Source: Acanthosoma haemorrhoidale
Lineage: Eukaryota > Arthropoda > Insecta > Hemiptera > Acanthosomatidae
Length of the DNA stretch: 64,000 nt
Reading direction: 5' to 3'
NCBI GenBank assembly: GCA_930367205.1
Contig: OV884013.1
Coordinates: 119,823,827 to 119,887,826, forward strand
A model generated the notes under the pieces. The model did no database searches and was not told where the DNA came from. It worked only from the letters and a program-made list of their open reading frames with translations. Position 1 is the first letter of the stretch. Every line of letters starts with the position of its first letter. Below, one piece after another: positions 42,494-53,514 of the stretch. The position numbers and the translations under genes are program-made.

Positions 42494-43396
42494 TTTAAAT
42501 TATTGAATCAAAAACTCTCTGCGTCATTAGCCAACCTACTTCAAGCTTGCTTGTCTATTTGAGTTTATATAAAATTTCATTTTCGTTCTTGCAAAACGAA
42601 ATGAGTTCACCGTTCAAGGTGACTGGACAGCTCTTTGTACTTTCCAGTAGTAATAAATTTTAAATTGCTTCTAAAACATAAAAAATTAAAGAACGCTTCA
42701 TTAACACATTTAATTATTTTTTTATTTTCCCCATCAGGGCCATGAGGAGAGGGACTAATCACAGACATTTTATTCACTTCTTCAATAAACCTGAGATTTA
42801 AATTAGATAGATAACATTGATAAAATTTATTTTAATAAATGTATTCATCATTAAGAATTATAAATTTAAATGCATTCTTCTTTACTGCTTTGACATATGT
42901 AAATTTACATAAGCTTTCTATCAGTAGGGTAAAGAAATAAAAACATGATAAAATGATAATAAAAACAATAAATTGAGATATTTAAATTAGTCTTGCGACA
43001 TGCATTGAGTATCTCATGTTCAACCACTCTGTACAAAAATATGAACTTGAACCTTTTCAAGTCAATAGATCAAAAATTATAAAACAAGCAGGTGAACTCG
43101 GTGGAACTGTGGCACTTGACATTTATTTTGAAGTTTTTGTTCAGAATAAATTCTTGTTAGCTAATATACCTCGATAAATTCAAATTTGACATCATATTAA
43201 TATACTAAAACAAAGTTAGTAAAGTGTCCTGTATCACGAAATAAAGGTTTTTATCGATCTGGCCATCATACTTCTAAACGACAATGCAAAGGAAATTGTT
43301 TAAACTGGTATTAAGCCTATTTGGTACAGTGGCACTGGAATAATTTACTAGTAGTAATTAATCAAAAAATTAGATCTGTTGTACTCATATTATTTA
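42494..43396. other. AT-rich, gene-free
   Basis: Nothing recognised. Confidence 0.6.
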
Positions 43397-44140
43397 TTTT
43401 TTTTTTTATTATAAAATCCTTTATTGTGCTAAAATTACAATCTGCCTTATTAGGCAATAAGTAATTGAGATAAATGCTCTCATTCATGTCATATTTACAA
43501 TTCATCATTCACTCGCTCATTCATACAATATATACAGACAGCCCAGAGGCCTCCCAAATCCACATGGTTGTCAACTCCCTTGCATGCGGAAGAGGAAGCG
43601 GAGTCTTGGGAAGTCCCCCACGCTCCTCCGTCAGCGTCACCGGATACGAGCCAGTGGAGGCTGACTAAGAGCGCGACATCTACAGAATCTCAGGACATAA
43701 TTGGAGAAATTGGCCATTGCCAGGACTCCCACTGTCACGTATTTATAGCAGGTCACGAGGCCACTGCCGTTTCAGTCTCCGAGGAGGATTATAGGGATGA
43801 GTGGCGCAGTGTTAGAATAAGATTTTAAATGACCCTCATAGTATTTATCAACCCCGTCATCTCATTCTACTGGTTAGTCATAACTATTTGTCAGTCTAAA
43901 TGAATTCATACGATTTTTTTTATTATATGTCGTGGGATGAGTGGTGCAGTGGAAATACTGTGCTAGGGGATTAGGGTGGTTGGATAGGTTACTATGGAAT
44001 TCATGAACTTGGACGGGACGAGTTCAAGAATGTAAGGTATATTAAGATCGTTATGAAGGGTTTTGTTGCTGACATAATAAGGGGCATTTACTATTGTTCT
44101 CAGGACTTTTGATTGAAAGGATTGAATACGCTTGATGTTA
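43397..44140 (-). pseudogene. Family A non-LTR copy A8, interrupted
   Basis: Minus strand with 3' end (CCTTTATTGTGCTAAAATTA), 3'UTR, then ORF2 C-terminus (FMNSIVTYPTTLIP with a deletion-induced frame change; APYYVSNKTLHNDLNIPYIL). It is split by a 122-bp insert at 43812-43933. Confidence 0.88.
43812..43933. mobile_element. 122-bp insertion with 18-bp target duplication
   Basis: Bracketed by GGGATGAGTGGCGCAGTG (43794-43811) and GGGATGAGTGGTGCAGTG (43934-43951). The insert starts TTAGAATAAGATTTTAAATG and contains a T8 run near its other end. An inverted copy follows A7 at about 36625-36745. A long target duplication and homopolymer point to LINE-style insertion of a very short element. Confidence 0.85.
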
Positions 44141-45090
44141 TGCCTCCCAAGGCTCATATTATTACGATTCCAAATTCCTCTATTTGATGTCTTCAATAAA
44201 TCTTTTGTAATGTGTGAACTCCCGCCTGTGTGTGTGTGTGTTATTTTTCCTCACAACATCACAAAACAGATTACATATGGGTCAATTAATTAATTAATTA
44301 ACTACCCTTAATTTGATTTTACCGAGATTCTTTTATTTTTCAGCACCATTGATGCTCCCAACGCGCCAACCCGTCATCTGAAAATTGTGACCACGTTATT
44401 TAATTACAGCTAAATAAATGATTTAATTATAGCTAGATAAAATATTTTTGTGATAGTGATTTATAAAGACAAAACAGACCTTTCGTCGACAAAATAGTCG
44501 ATCAGGAAAAAAAAAAAAAACTTTCTAAATTTATCATGGTTTTCTTCAAACATTTGTAATATTATTCGTCAAAATGATCATGGAAGACTGCAGACTGTGT
44601 ATGGTTCACACATCAACAAAGTAGGACGCAATTATTTACAAGCGAGGTATTGTGTTGTCACAGAAAATAGAGAGAAAGAAATTATAAAAGAAAATCCAAT
44701 TCTTCCTTATCCCCCCACTCAGCTGGCATTGTCCTGTATCATTCAATCTCTTCTGTATCATTCAATCTCTTCTGTATCATTCAATCTCTCCGGCCAGATC
44801 CTTTCATTCAATTTTTTGTCCTTCTCAATTTTATTATCTTTTTTTTTTTTGTCTTTATTTCGAGTACTCGTTAAGATAAAGATACTTACAAAGATTATCT
44901 TCTAGTTGAGAGAAAACATATGTCATATTTGTGTATAACTTGTTTTTGTAGTATTCGAGTTTATAAGTAATCAACTCTCATTTCCTCTTGTTTATTCATT
45001 AAATTTACAAGCACGCCTCACATTTTATACAACTAAAGGATTTAACGACATACAAACATACATAAAACATGCAGCCATGCCTTCTGGGTA
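44141..45090. other. Gene-free, with 19-bp tandem repeat
   Basis: TGTATCATTCAATCTCTTC occurs three times in a row at 44735-44790. A 102-codon plus frame (44597-44905) spans this repeat; its hydrophobic end comes from T-rich sequence, so I do not call it a gene. A short GT run lies at 44226. Confidence 0.6.
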
Positions 45091-45695
45091 TTTTTTTTTT
45101 TTCCATAGCCCCTTTAAATCCACAGATAATTATATACAATTACAGATCCTCAGGCAATTACAAATTATTTTTGTATTTCCTGCAGCGTCGCTAGGTTTTG
45201 TTATTTTATAAAAATTATATAATGGAATAAACAAGTATAATGATGCACAATATACGTGACTGGACTGAACTCACTAGTAAAGGTGATGGGGCTCACCTTT
45301 TTTATCAAACTTAGAACTTACTTACATACTAATTCTAATTTTTCCCCGACAGTCTGTTGCCATCGATGCGGGAAGGGTGGTGGGGTCATGGTGTTAAACA
45401 CTGGGTTTGTTAGGTGCTGGAACAAGTCAAAAAACTTGATGTGTCTCCAGCGGATGAACTCACTCACACCAAAGCAACGGGTGTTCAGCGTGCTTTAACC
45501 TCTCCAGAGAGGTATGTCGGACCTCTTTTCTCATGATCCCATTCTGAAAATGTTGGAGACATTTAGCTGGGCTGTCAGTCAAGTAGGTAAATAGCGGGGC
45601 ACTGTACAGCAGAGCTGGCCGGAGGACACAATTATAGATCATCAGTTTGAGACGAAGCGACAGGTTGGGTGAAGCTAGCAAGTACGATAGCCGGT
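45091..45695 (-). pseudogene. Family B non-LTR copy B7
   Basis: Minus strand: 3' end TTTTTTTTCCATAGCCCCTT, hairpin region at 45283-45305, GEKL..., FNTMTPPPLPASMAT, then a deletion in HPLLGV, and MRKEVRHTSLERLKHAEH, CVLRPALLYSAPLFTYLTDS, LASPNLSLRLKLMIYNC. Degenerate. Confidence 0.88.
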
Positions 45696-47928
45696 CATAT
45701 AGATTCGGTAGTGTAGTGGTTTCGTGACAAAGTTAGTAAAAATTTCCCCCTAACTTGATAAGCATTATAGCTTCATATTTTATGAGAAAAGACGCTTTAT
45801 ATTAGCGTTAAAACCACGTCAAATCCGAAACTCATCCAATTTGTGCTCAACTTTCTCAAGGTTCTGTTTTTTCTCCAGCTATTTTTATTTTATACAAATT
45901 TGACACTATAGCGACCGCTAACTATATGTGTAAATTACCCTACACTCTGGTTCATAATGTATTATAATAGAAAATGTAAATCTGTGTAAACTTCTGGTAA
46001 TAAATCAGAGAGAGGTCGGAAGTCGTAAACAAGTCACACAGGATCGAGGGTGAGGCAATAATTCATGCTAGGAACCCTTTTGGGACCCATGGGATAATAA
46101 CCTTGCTATAGGTGGTCAAATAACCCAAGTGGGTAAGACCTTCAGCCCTGCTAGCAACCATAAAAAACACACTCTTTTACCCCAACGGTCAATAAACTAA
46201 AAGGGAGTGACTACCTGTGTATCGTAAAACTTACTCCGGGCAATTACCAATCTTCCACAAGGGAGGGGGTTATCATATTTATATCAGTAAATTTCACTCT
46301 TCACACTACTCTTTCTCTGCTGTCCTATGAGTCGACACTCTGTCTCTCAGTCTTCCGAGTAACTCGACACCGGGGGCACTTGGCCCCTGGTAGGCCCACT
46401 CTTCTAGTTTCTACATACCGATAGCCGCTATCACCGTCGTGATATGCCTACTCAGCCTTTCGCTACTCTACGACGGCACTTGTCGCACAGCCTATAGCAG
46501 ACCTCTGACGACTTGTACCTATTACGCTGCCGATCTCTCTCCCGAACTCTGAAAACTGGTCTTATTCTTTATGAACCTCTGAACCTCATCCTGAACACAG
46601 TGTCTTGTCGGGACACATCCCTATCAATAAATGGAGTCAGATATTAACGCCTACATGGAACATGGTCCATGTTATTAACTACAGCAATCCGACAATTGTT
46701 GACCTCCGACAATTGTTCACCTTTTCCGACAATTGCTCACCTCCGACAATTGTTCAACCAATATCCCGACAGACACAAAACATCCGAAAGTTGAGAAATT
46801 AATCGTCTGGCGATATAAAAATTGTAAATTTAACCATGGCAACGTGGTTATTTATTCTAAACATTACACAACAAACACACAACTGGCCTGCATTTGCTTC
46901 ATGAAAAGCATTTGAAATTCATTGAGTAACGCTTGAGCTCACATTTATGTCTTGCAGAGCGACTCATTTATTAATTATATAATTAAGATAATGTTATTAT
47001 CTAAAATATATTTATTGCTCTAATAAAAATTTGACGACAGAGGATTCGTTACAACAAAGGTGAAAATAAAAACAAAGAGGTGGGCAGGAGCGTAGCGTTA
47101 TCTACATAGTACGGTGCTGTTACAAATTAATATTTGTTAGCGTCACTTTAATCTGATGGATTTTTAAACTTTTTATAATATCTGATACAAAATATTTTGA
47201 AATACAACGCTAAAAAAACTATTTGTACAAAATTACAGTAGACTGTTTATTGCGTTTGTACACAGGAAGTCGTTAAAAACTCTCTTTTGTTTACGTGGTT
47301 ACATTGGAACTGCATAGTTACTCACAGTTACATTGTCACCGTTCCAAAGAGCTGAAAACCACCGGCTTAGTATAACGGTTACGATTACGCGGGACGGGTG
47401 TTATTGACGTACTTCCGCTTCTGGTATAATGTTACCATTATTCCGATATTTCTCCTTTAGGGTAGATTGAGATAAACTTCATGAAAGTTGGTATTGGGGG
47501 ACAGCGCTAAAACTGGTCCATGCATCAAGTATTTCCATTGTTTCAGAGATTCCTGAAGGCAGGGATGGAAAATTAAATCTACCAAAAAAAAACAAAAAAA
47601 ACAAGAGGCGGTCAAGGATGTTGGCTGCTCCTGACAGGAACTCAATGATTGATGGATCACCACCAACGTATTTTTTTGTCGCCCTTACATCAGTAATCCA
47701 CCCCTATTCAAATGTTTTTCATATTCCTTAATCACAGATTTCCCTCGCAACAAAAGAAAAACGCCTTAACAATAGTATGCCCACATGTTTCTCTTCTAAT
47801 TAATCAATACCAAAGCGTTCAAACAGACCGTTGAAGAAATGAGCTGAACTGTCGATGTCACTAAGTGGCTAAGTGACGATCGGAAATCGAACTGAAATTC
47901 TCAAAACTTTACACTTTAGTGGATGTGT
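45696..47928. other. Gene-free; GC-richer tract and small tandem repeat
   Basis: 45703-45728 reads TCGGTAGTGTAGTGGTTTCG, tRNA box A-like but without a box B. 46300-46600 is unusually GC-rich and LTR-like in texture, but no paired ends were found. CCGACAATTGTTCACCT-type units recur at 46689, 46705, 46726 and 46743. A 69-codon minus frame at 47457-47666 is unrecognised. Confidence 0.45.
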
Positions 47929-48403
47929 GGAGTGTCCCAGTATTAACGAAAGATTTGAATTCGCCGCCATTTTTGCACTTAAGTGCTGACAACCCTAAAA
48001 AAAAATAATAATTTGACAGCTGACAGTTTAGGGTTAGTAAAAATGGAGCGTTACACGGTAGAACAACGTGTCTTTATTGTTGAACATTATCTCAAAAATA
48101 ATGAAAGTTTGGTGGTCGCAGTTTGTAAATTTCATACAATATATGGTCGGAATAGTGTTTTGACTTCATCAACTGTGAAGAGATTAATTGAAAAATTTAG
48201 GGAGACTGGATCAGTTGGAGACACTAAACACACTGGTCGTCCAAAAACAAGCCGCTCAAATGTCAATATCGAAGCAGTGCGTGAGAGTGTTGTTGAAAAT
48301 CCAGGAACATCAATTCGGCGTCGTAAACACAGTTCTTTGTGCCGAAATTGGATTGTGTGTTTTCTGTTTAAATGAAATCTTGCCTTAATTCTGGGACACC
48401 CTT
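47929..48403 (+). mobile_element. Strongly deleted DD41D element, copy 2 (475 bp)
   Basis: The left end is mutated (GAGTGTCCCAGTATTAACG), the right end is GGGACACCCTT with TA at 48404-48405. It carries the transposase HTH half only: MERYTVEQRVFIVEHYLKNN, FHTIYGRNSVLTSS, TGRPKTSRSNVNIEAVRESV, ENPGTSIRRRKHSSLCRNW, then jumps straight into the terminal region (CVFCLNEILP). This deletion is larger than that of its relatives but has the same left breakpoint. Confidence 0.9.
48040..48375 (+). pseudogene. Transposase N-terminal half in copy 2
   Basis: From MERYTVEQR (ATG near 48043) to a TGA in the joined terminal sequence. The helix-turn-helix region is intact in frame over about 105 residues; no catalytic residue is present. 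It could only be a DNA-binding remnant. Confidence 0.8.
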
Positions 48404-48570
48404 TAGTATGAGTTCTATTTCTTCTTTTTTATTTCGGTTTCGAGCCAGCTCAGGAAATTTGTCCTCAATGTTTATGTTTTTCTGATGGAGCTTCCGTGTT
48501 TGAATCCCCTTCGATAGAGTTCTCAAAGGCGTAGAGAATGTTTATCCATTAAATAAAGTTCCTTAAACCG
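48404..48570 (+). repeat. Flank shared with 50512-50727 (inverted)
   Basis: AGTATGAGTTCTATTTCTTC through TTTATCCATTAAATAAAGTT is the complement of the sequence next to the copy at 50728. The shared junction shows that the two transposon copies are one insertion, later duplicated in inverse orientation. Confidence 0.92.
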
Positions 48571-48760
48571 CCTCTCTCAAAGACTATCGACCCGTATTAA
48601 TTCTAACCTTTCCAAACCTCTTTTAAAGATTAGTTCAATCCCGAATTTCCTCATACCTATAATCACGTTTAAATTCCCTCCAATCCGGATTCTGGCCAGG
48701 ATTTTCTACCCAATCCGTACCCAGCAAAATCACGCAAGACCTACAAATAACCATTTAGCG
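48550..48760 (+). pseudogene. Non-LTR reverse transcriptase fragment (early motifs)
   Basis: Frames joined across indels read SLKDYRPVLILTFPNLF, then LNSLQSGFWPGFSTQSVPSK and ITQDLQ. DYRP and QSGF..G.ST are the conserved motifs at the start of a non-LTR RT domain. Stops and frame changes show decay. It joins the shared flank upstream, so the flank (KINIEDKFPELARNR on the other strand's reading of the inverted copy) may belong to the same element. Confidence 0.65.
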
Positions 48761-50511
48761 CTTTAGGATATTCATGAGAATCCGTGGACGGACTGTTTAT
48801 AATGTTTATTCTTCTTATTATAATAATTCCATTAAACAATTTTCAAAAATAACTGGGGAAAAAAAAAACTAACAAGGGGAACTACAGTCGTGGGATCACT
48901 AATGCCAAAGAATTTTTTTCGGTGATACTAGATCGAAAAATATTCGACAAATTACCAACTGTAGCAATGCACCCTAGGACATTTTTTTAAACATTGTTGT
49001 CCATCTTCGTTTGGCACGTTGACTAAGGTTTTCATACTGCCTGCGATTTCTGATCATATTTGAACACGCACGCTTTATTAGATGCGATTATATTTGGAGA
49101 CGCTTTAGAGAGAGTACAAAAAAAACCCAACAAAATACGGATTTTCGTGGCAATCGAAACGCAATCGCAGGGAAGAACAATTTTGTTTTCCACATTCACA
49201 AAAAAAATAATAAATTAAAGGGTTAGGTGTGATTGTGTTTTTTTTTTTTTTTTATGGATAGCTCGAATCGTTCTGAATTTATCGCGATATTTGAGGTTTA
49301 AAAAAAAAAAAAAAAGAAGGAAATAAAAGGCAAAAAGTTTGAGAAAAAAACATTTTTTTTTGTATTTTATCAAAGATTTAAATGTATTTTGTTTGTTTTT
49401 TGAGTGCTTAAAATGAATACAAACTTTGTACCCCTCTTGTCACATTGGTTCTTCTCCCATTTCGACTATGATTTTTTGTGATGTTAAGCGGCATCTTGAG
49501 GCACGATGAAAGAACCTAATGAACTGTTTCCTACGTTTATAGTCGGAATGGCAAGGGGCTGTCGTATTTCGCATCGCCACACCCAATTGCATTGATCGTA
49601 GCCTTCAACCCTTCCTCTATTGCACCCTCATGACTTAAAGATCCTCTTGTCTTTCTTTACTTTCTAGCCGTTTACAATTCAAAACAGCTACCAAATCTCG
49701 TTATACCAGATCCCTCATCCAAACTGTACGCCCCTTCTATAGATCTGTCTCTTTCCGTCAGTATTTTCTAGTTCCTTTTGAACCCATGTGTGGCGAAGTG
49801 TATGGCGAAGTGGAATACAAGGCATTAGCCAATACAATTTTAAAGTAAAACTTAACGGTTATGAATACCCGTTTACTTCAGTGAGAAGTGAATAATCCAA
49901 CTTTAAAATAAATGCTTATATTTAAAAGTATAAGGTTTTCCTTTACATCTAATGAATAAAAGCTGTATGATTTCCTTCATACTTTGTAAGTATACGCATA
50001 TCCTTTTTTTTTTATGAACACATCTCAATATAAAATTTAGTAACAGACCCATCGGTCATTTTCGTTCTGTAATTCTGCAATTTAAAATAAATTGACCACA
50101 GTGACAGACAATTAAATACTGTGTGTGAAGCATAGTCTTTCTCCTTGGGCTAAAGGACAAGAAATGAAAGTCAGGAATGGGCTAGTGAAGATAATATATT
50201 GGAACAACTCGTCTCGGACGTATAAAGATTGCGTTAGTACTTGAGCCAAACACAATAACCCTCCCCCCTCCCGATAGCCCCAAAAAGGGAGCGGGGATAA
50301 CTTCTGGTATTTTAACCTTAATATTGAACCTCTTATTATTAGTCTTGTTCACCTCTGAACGTCTTACCGGAGTTCCCATGAACCTTCATCAGGCTAGCCA
50401 CCGGCACTAGCCAGCACGGCCTAAGAAGAGACCAAACTCAAGAATTCCTAAAACATAAGCTAGCACAACATTTAGGTAAATAAGAGTTCTGAGCCCGTTA
50501 AAATTAATTAT
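48761..50511. other. Gene-free
   Basis: Homopolymer-rich. A plus stretch at 49690-49810 (TRSLIQTVRPFYRSVSFRQY, then FLVPFEPMCGEV) is open but unassigned; it may be a non-LTR C-terminal relic. Otherwise nothing. Confidence 0.45.
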
Positions 50512-50727
50512 CGAAACTGGCATGAACTTTAAGTTTAAGGAACTTTAGTTAATGGATAAACAATCTCTACGCCTAGGCGTACAATCTCGGCGCCTAGGCG
50601 CGCCTTTGAGAACTCAATCGAAGGGGATTCAAACACGGAAGCTCCATCAGAAAAAATAAACATTGAGGACAAATTTCCTGAGCTGGCTCGAAACCGAAAT
50701 AAAACAGAAGAAATAGAACTCATACTA
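50512..50727 (-). repeat. Flank shared with 48404-48570 (inverted)
   Basis: Inverted copy of the segment after copy 2, with a 35-bp addition that contains two AvrII-type palindromes (TACGCCTAGGCGTA and GCGCCTAGGCGC, 50571-50600). Confidence 0.9.
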
Positions 50728-51608
50728 AAGGGTGTCCCAGAATTAAGGAAGATTTGATTTAAATAGAAAACACAGTCTTTAGTATTTTTGTTGTAATTTT
50801 TTTATTAAATTATAAAGTAAATAGGATAGGGTTATTTATGGAATAACACATCGAGCATATGGCCTCCACGACTTTGCTGGCACATATGCACTCTTTTGTC
50901 GAGCTTTTCCATGACCATTTCGCATAAATGTGGTTGAATTACTTTGATGCAGCATTGAAATGCACGGGTGGATGTGGGCTTGTTGACATACACCTTTGAC
51001 TTCAAATAACCACATAAAAAGAAATCTAAAGGTGTTAAATCACAGGATCTAGGGGGCCAATTCTGATCACCGAAACGAGAGAGTACACGACCTGGAAATG
51101 TCTCACGCAGTATTTGAATTGTTTCATGGGCTGTTTGGTATGTGGCACTATCTTGTTGAAACCACATATTGGCCACATCAATATCATCCAATTTCGCCCC
51201 AAGGAACTGTGTTTACGACGCCGAATTGATGTTCCTGGATTTTCAACACTCTCACGCACTGCTTCGATATTGACATTTGAACGGCTTGTTTTTGGAAGAC
51301 CAGTGTGTTTAGTGTCTCCAACTGATACAGTCTCCCTAACATTTTCAATTAATCTCTTCACAGTTGATGAAGTCAAAACACTATTCCGACCATATTTTGT
51401 ATGAAATTTTCGAACTTCGGCCGCCAAACTTTCATTATTTTTGAGATAGTGTTCAACAATAAAGACACGTTGTTCTATCGTGTAACGCTCCATTTTTACT
51501 AACCCTAAACTGTCAGCTGTCGAATTGTTTTTTTTTTTTAGGGTTGCCAGCAGTTTACAGCACAAATGGCGGCAAATTCAAATCTTGCGTTTATTCTGGG
51601 ACACCCTT
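50728..51608 (-). mobile_element. Internally deleted DD41D element, copy 3 (881 bp)
   Basis: Ends AAGGGTGTCCCAGAATTAAG and the complement GGGACACCCTT, with TA at 50726-50727 and 51609-51610. The best-preserved copy of the deletion derivative; junction near 51189-51212. Confidence 0.94.
50832..51493 (-). pseudogene. Deleted DD41D transposase, copy 3
   Basis: N-terminal half MERYTIEQRVFIVEHYLKNN, FHTKYGRNSVLTSSTVKRLI, ENPGTSIRRRKHSS. After the deletion and a frame shift comes DDIDVANMWFQQDSATYQTA, FPGRVLSRFGDQNWPPRSCD and LTPLDFFLCGYLKSKVYV, ending in HMCQQSRGGHMLDVLFHK and stop. Between QQD and PLD there are 41 residues (DD41D-like). The first catalytic aspartate region is deleted, so the protein is inactive. 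Confidence 0.9.
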
Positions 51609-51610
51609 TA

Positions 51611-52469
51611 TAACGCCAATAGTTAGTCATTAATTTCATTTCACAATGAGAGTCGTTTCTATTCAAAAAAAGCTTCTTCTCCCAGGTCAAAAGAGTGAAA
51701 TAAATTAAGATTCAATTTTATCAATTAATTTATATTACCTATATTAAATTTAACTCCTATAAAAAAGGAACTTACATTTCATTAAGTTTGATGTATGCTA
51801 CAATACATAAATCCTTCAAGGATTCGCACTCAATAATTTAGGAAAAGTTATATAAATTAAATTGCATTGATAAAAAGGGATGCTTGTGCGGCCTGATACT
51901 GCGCATTCAAGATAATTGACATGAAATTCATGATTGAAAATCTTGAAAAGGAGTTGACTGTAATTAGAAACTGGGTGAGCCGGGAAGGGCCCCGAAAGGA
52001 GCTTACCAACCCTTCCCAATTTTGATCACATTTATTCCTCCCTTACTCAAGTACAGATTAGATAGCATATCCGACTTAATCAGTTTTTAATGCCACCTTA
52101 TTCCCTTAGATCTGTGAATGATCCATGGAATGTCAACTCCTTATAACTTGTCATTAATTGTATACTACGACAAAATCTATGAAAAAACATATAAGCGTCA
52201 ATAGTTGCTTTACATTAGAATTAAATTATTACATTGAGAATCCAACCAAACATAATGTTTATTAATATACTGTAAAGATTGTATTCTGGAAATTGTATTA
52301 AACATGGAATCATGTGGAAATGGCGGGACTTATATTTCCATGAGCTGGAGCCAGGTTAGCTGGAGCGATGGGGAGATAATGTTTGAAAAGAGAGGGGTAG
52401 TTCGTAAATATATAGTTAGAATAGTCAAGCCTTTTATTTCATTATGCTTTAGATTCTACACAGAAGGCA
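51611..52469. other. Gene-free
   Basis: Nothing recognised. Confidence 0.6.
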
Positions 52470-53185
52470 TGGAACCCACACACGAGGCTAAACAGACGCT
52501 TTGGACAACTGTACAGACTACTTCGAAGGACATCCCATCTCTCAATAGAAAATAAATTATTAATCTGCAAAGTTATACCTAAGCCAATCTGGACATACGG
52601 AATAGAGCTATGGGGGACATCAAAAAAGTCAAACATCTAGCGTAACCAATCCTTTCAATCAAATGTCCTGAGAACAATAGTACATGCCCCTTATTACGTC
52701 AGAAACAAAACCATTCATAACGATCTTAATATACCTTAAATTCTCGAACTCATACCTTCCAAGTTGATGAAATTCCGTAGCAACCTATACAACCACCCTA
52801 ATCCCGTAGGACAGTCATTGCACTGCACCACTCATCCCTATAAACCTCATCGGAGACTAAAACGGAAGTGACCTACTATATACTCGTGACAGTGAGAGTC
52901 CTGGCATTGGCCAGTTTCTGCAATCATGTCCTGAGCGACTGTGGCTCTCACGCTCTTGGTCAGCCTCCACAGGCTCGTATCCGGTGACGCGACGTGATGG
53001 AAGAGACTCCACATCCTCTTTCGCATGCAAGGATGGTGACAACTATTTTGATTCGGGAGGCCTCTGGGTTGTTTGTAAATACTGTATGAATGAGCGATTG
53101 AATGAAGAACTGTAAATGTGGTACGAATGAGATCATTGATCACAATTACTTATTAGTCGATAAGGCTAATTACATTATAACAGTA
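52470..53185 (+). pseudogene. Family A non-LTR copy A10
   Basis: Plus strand from the KRLTWNPHT equivalent (GGAACCCACACACGAGGCTA) through LLRRTSHLSIENKLLICKVI, PKPIWTYGIELWGTSKKSN, a TAG, NQSFQSNVLRTIVHAPYYV, to the 3'UTR and a slightly deviant 3' end (ACATTATAACAG). Several stops. Confidence 0.88.
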
Positions 53186-53512
53186 TTTGTTCTAACCCTA
53201 TGCAGTATGGGAGCTAGGTAATATGGGACTTACATATTGAAGGTTGGAGCCGTGCGAAAATACCTCAAGTGCCATAGTGGAACGGCTGAAGTGTGTGGCC
53301 CGACGCCCGACAGAGATCCATTTATCCGACCATGTTATTCGCCACAGCGAGTGGATTGTAGGGAGAGTTGTGATCGGGTTTATTATTCAATATCGTCATT
53401 GTTTAAGCCCTCGTCGGGATGTGTTAACGGTACGTTGAACTTGGTTTGTACTAATCCGTTCGTACACGCTTCACAACTACCCCCCTGCCCCGCTACCTGG
53501 AACTGTTTAATA
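53186..53512. other. Gene-free or unassigned
   Basis: A GC-richer stretch (53240-53450) is open in two plus frames (for example MEPCENTSSAIVERLKCVAR). No motif recognised; it may be a retroelement 5' region. Confidence 0.3.
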
Positions 53513-53514
53513 TA

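Noticed and set aside
44597..44905. 102-residue membrane protein
   Set aside because: The hydrophobic part is produced by a 19-bp tandem repeat and T-rich sequence; no homology or splice context.
45703..45728. tRNA gene
   Set aside because: Box A-like only; the downstream sequence does not fold or contain box B.
46300..46620. GC-rich LTR or gene exon
   Set aside because: No paired termini, no open frame of interest and no repeat match in the window.
47457..47666. 69-residue minus-strand gene
   Set aside because: A lysine/phenylalanine-skewed stretch caused by an A-run; no motif.
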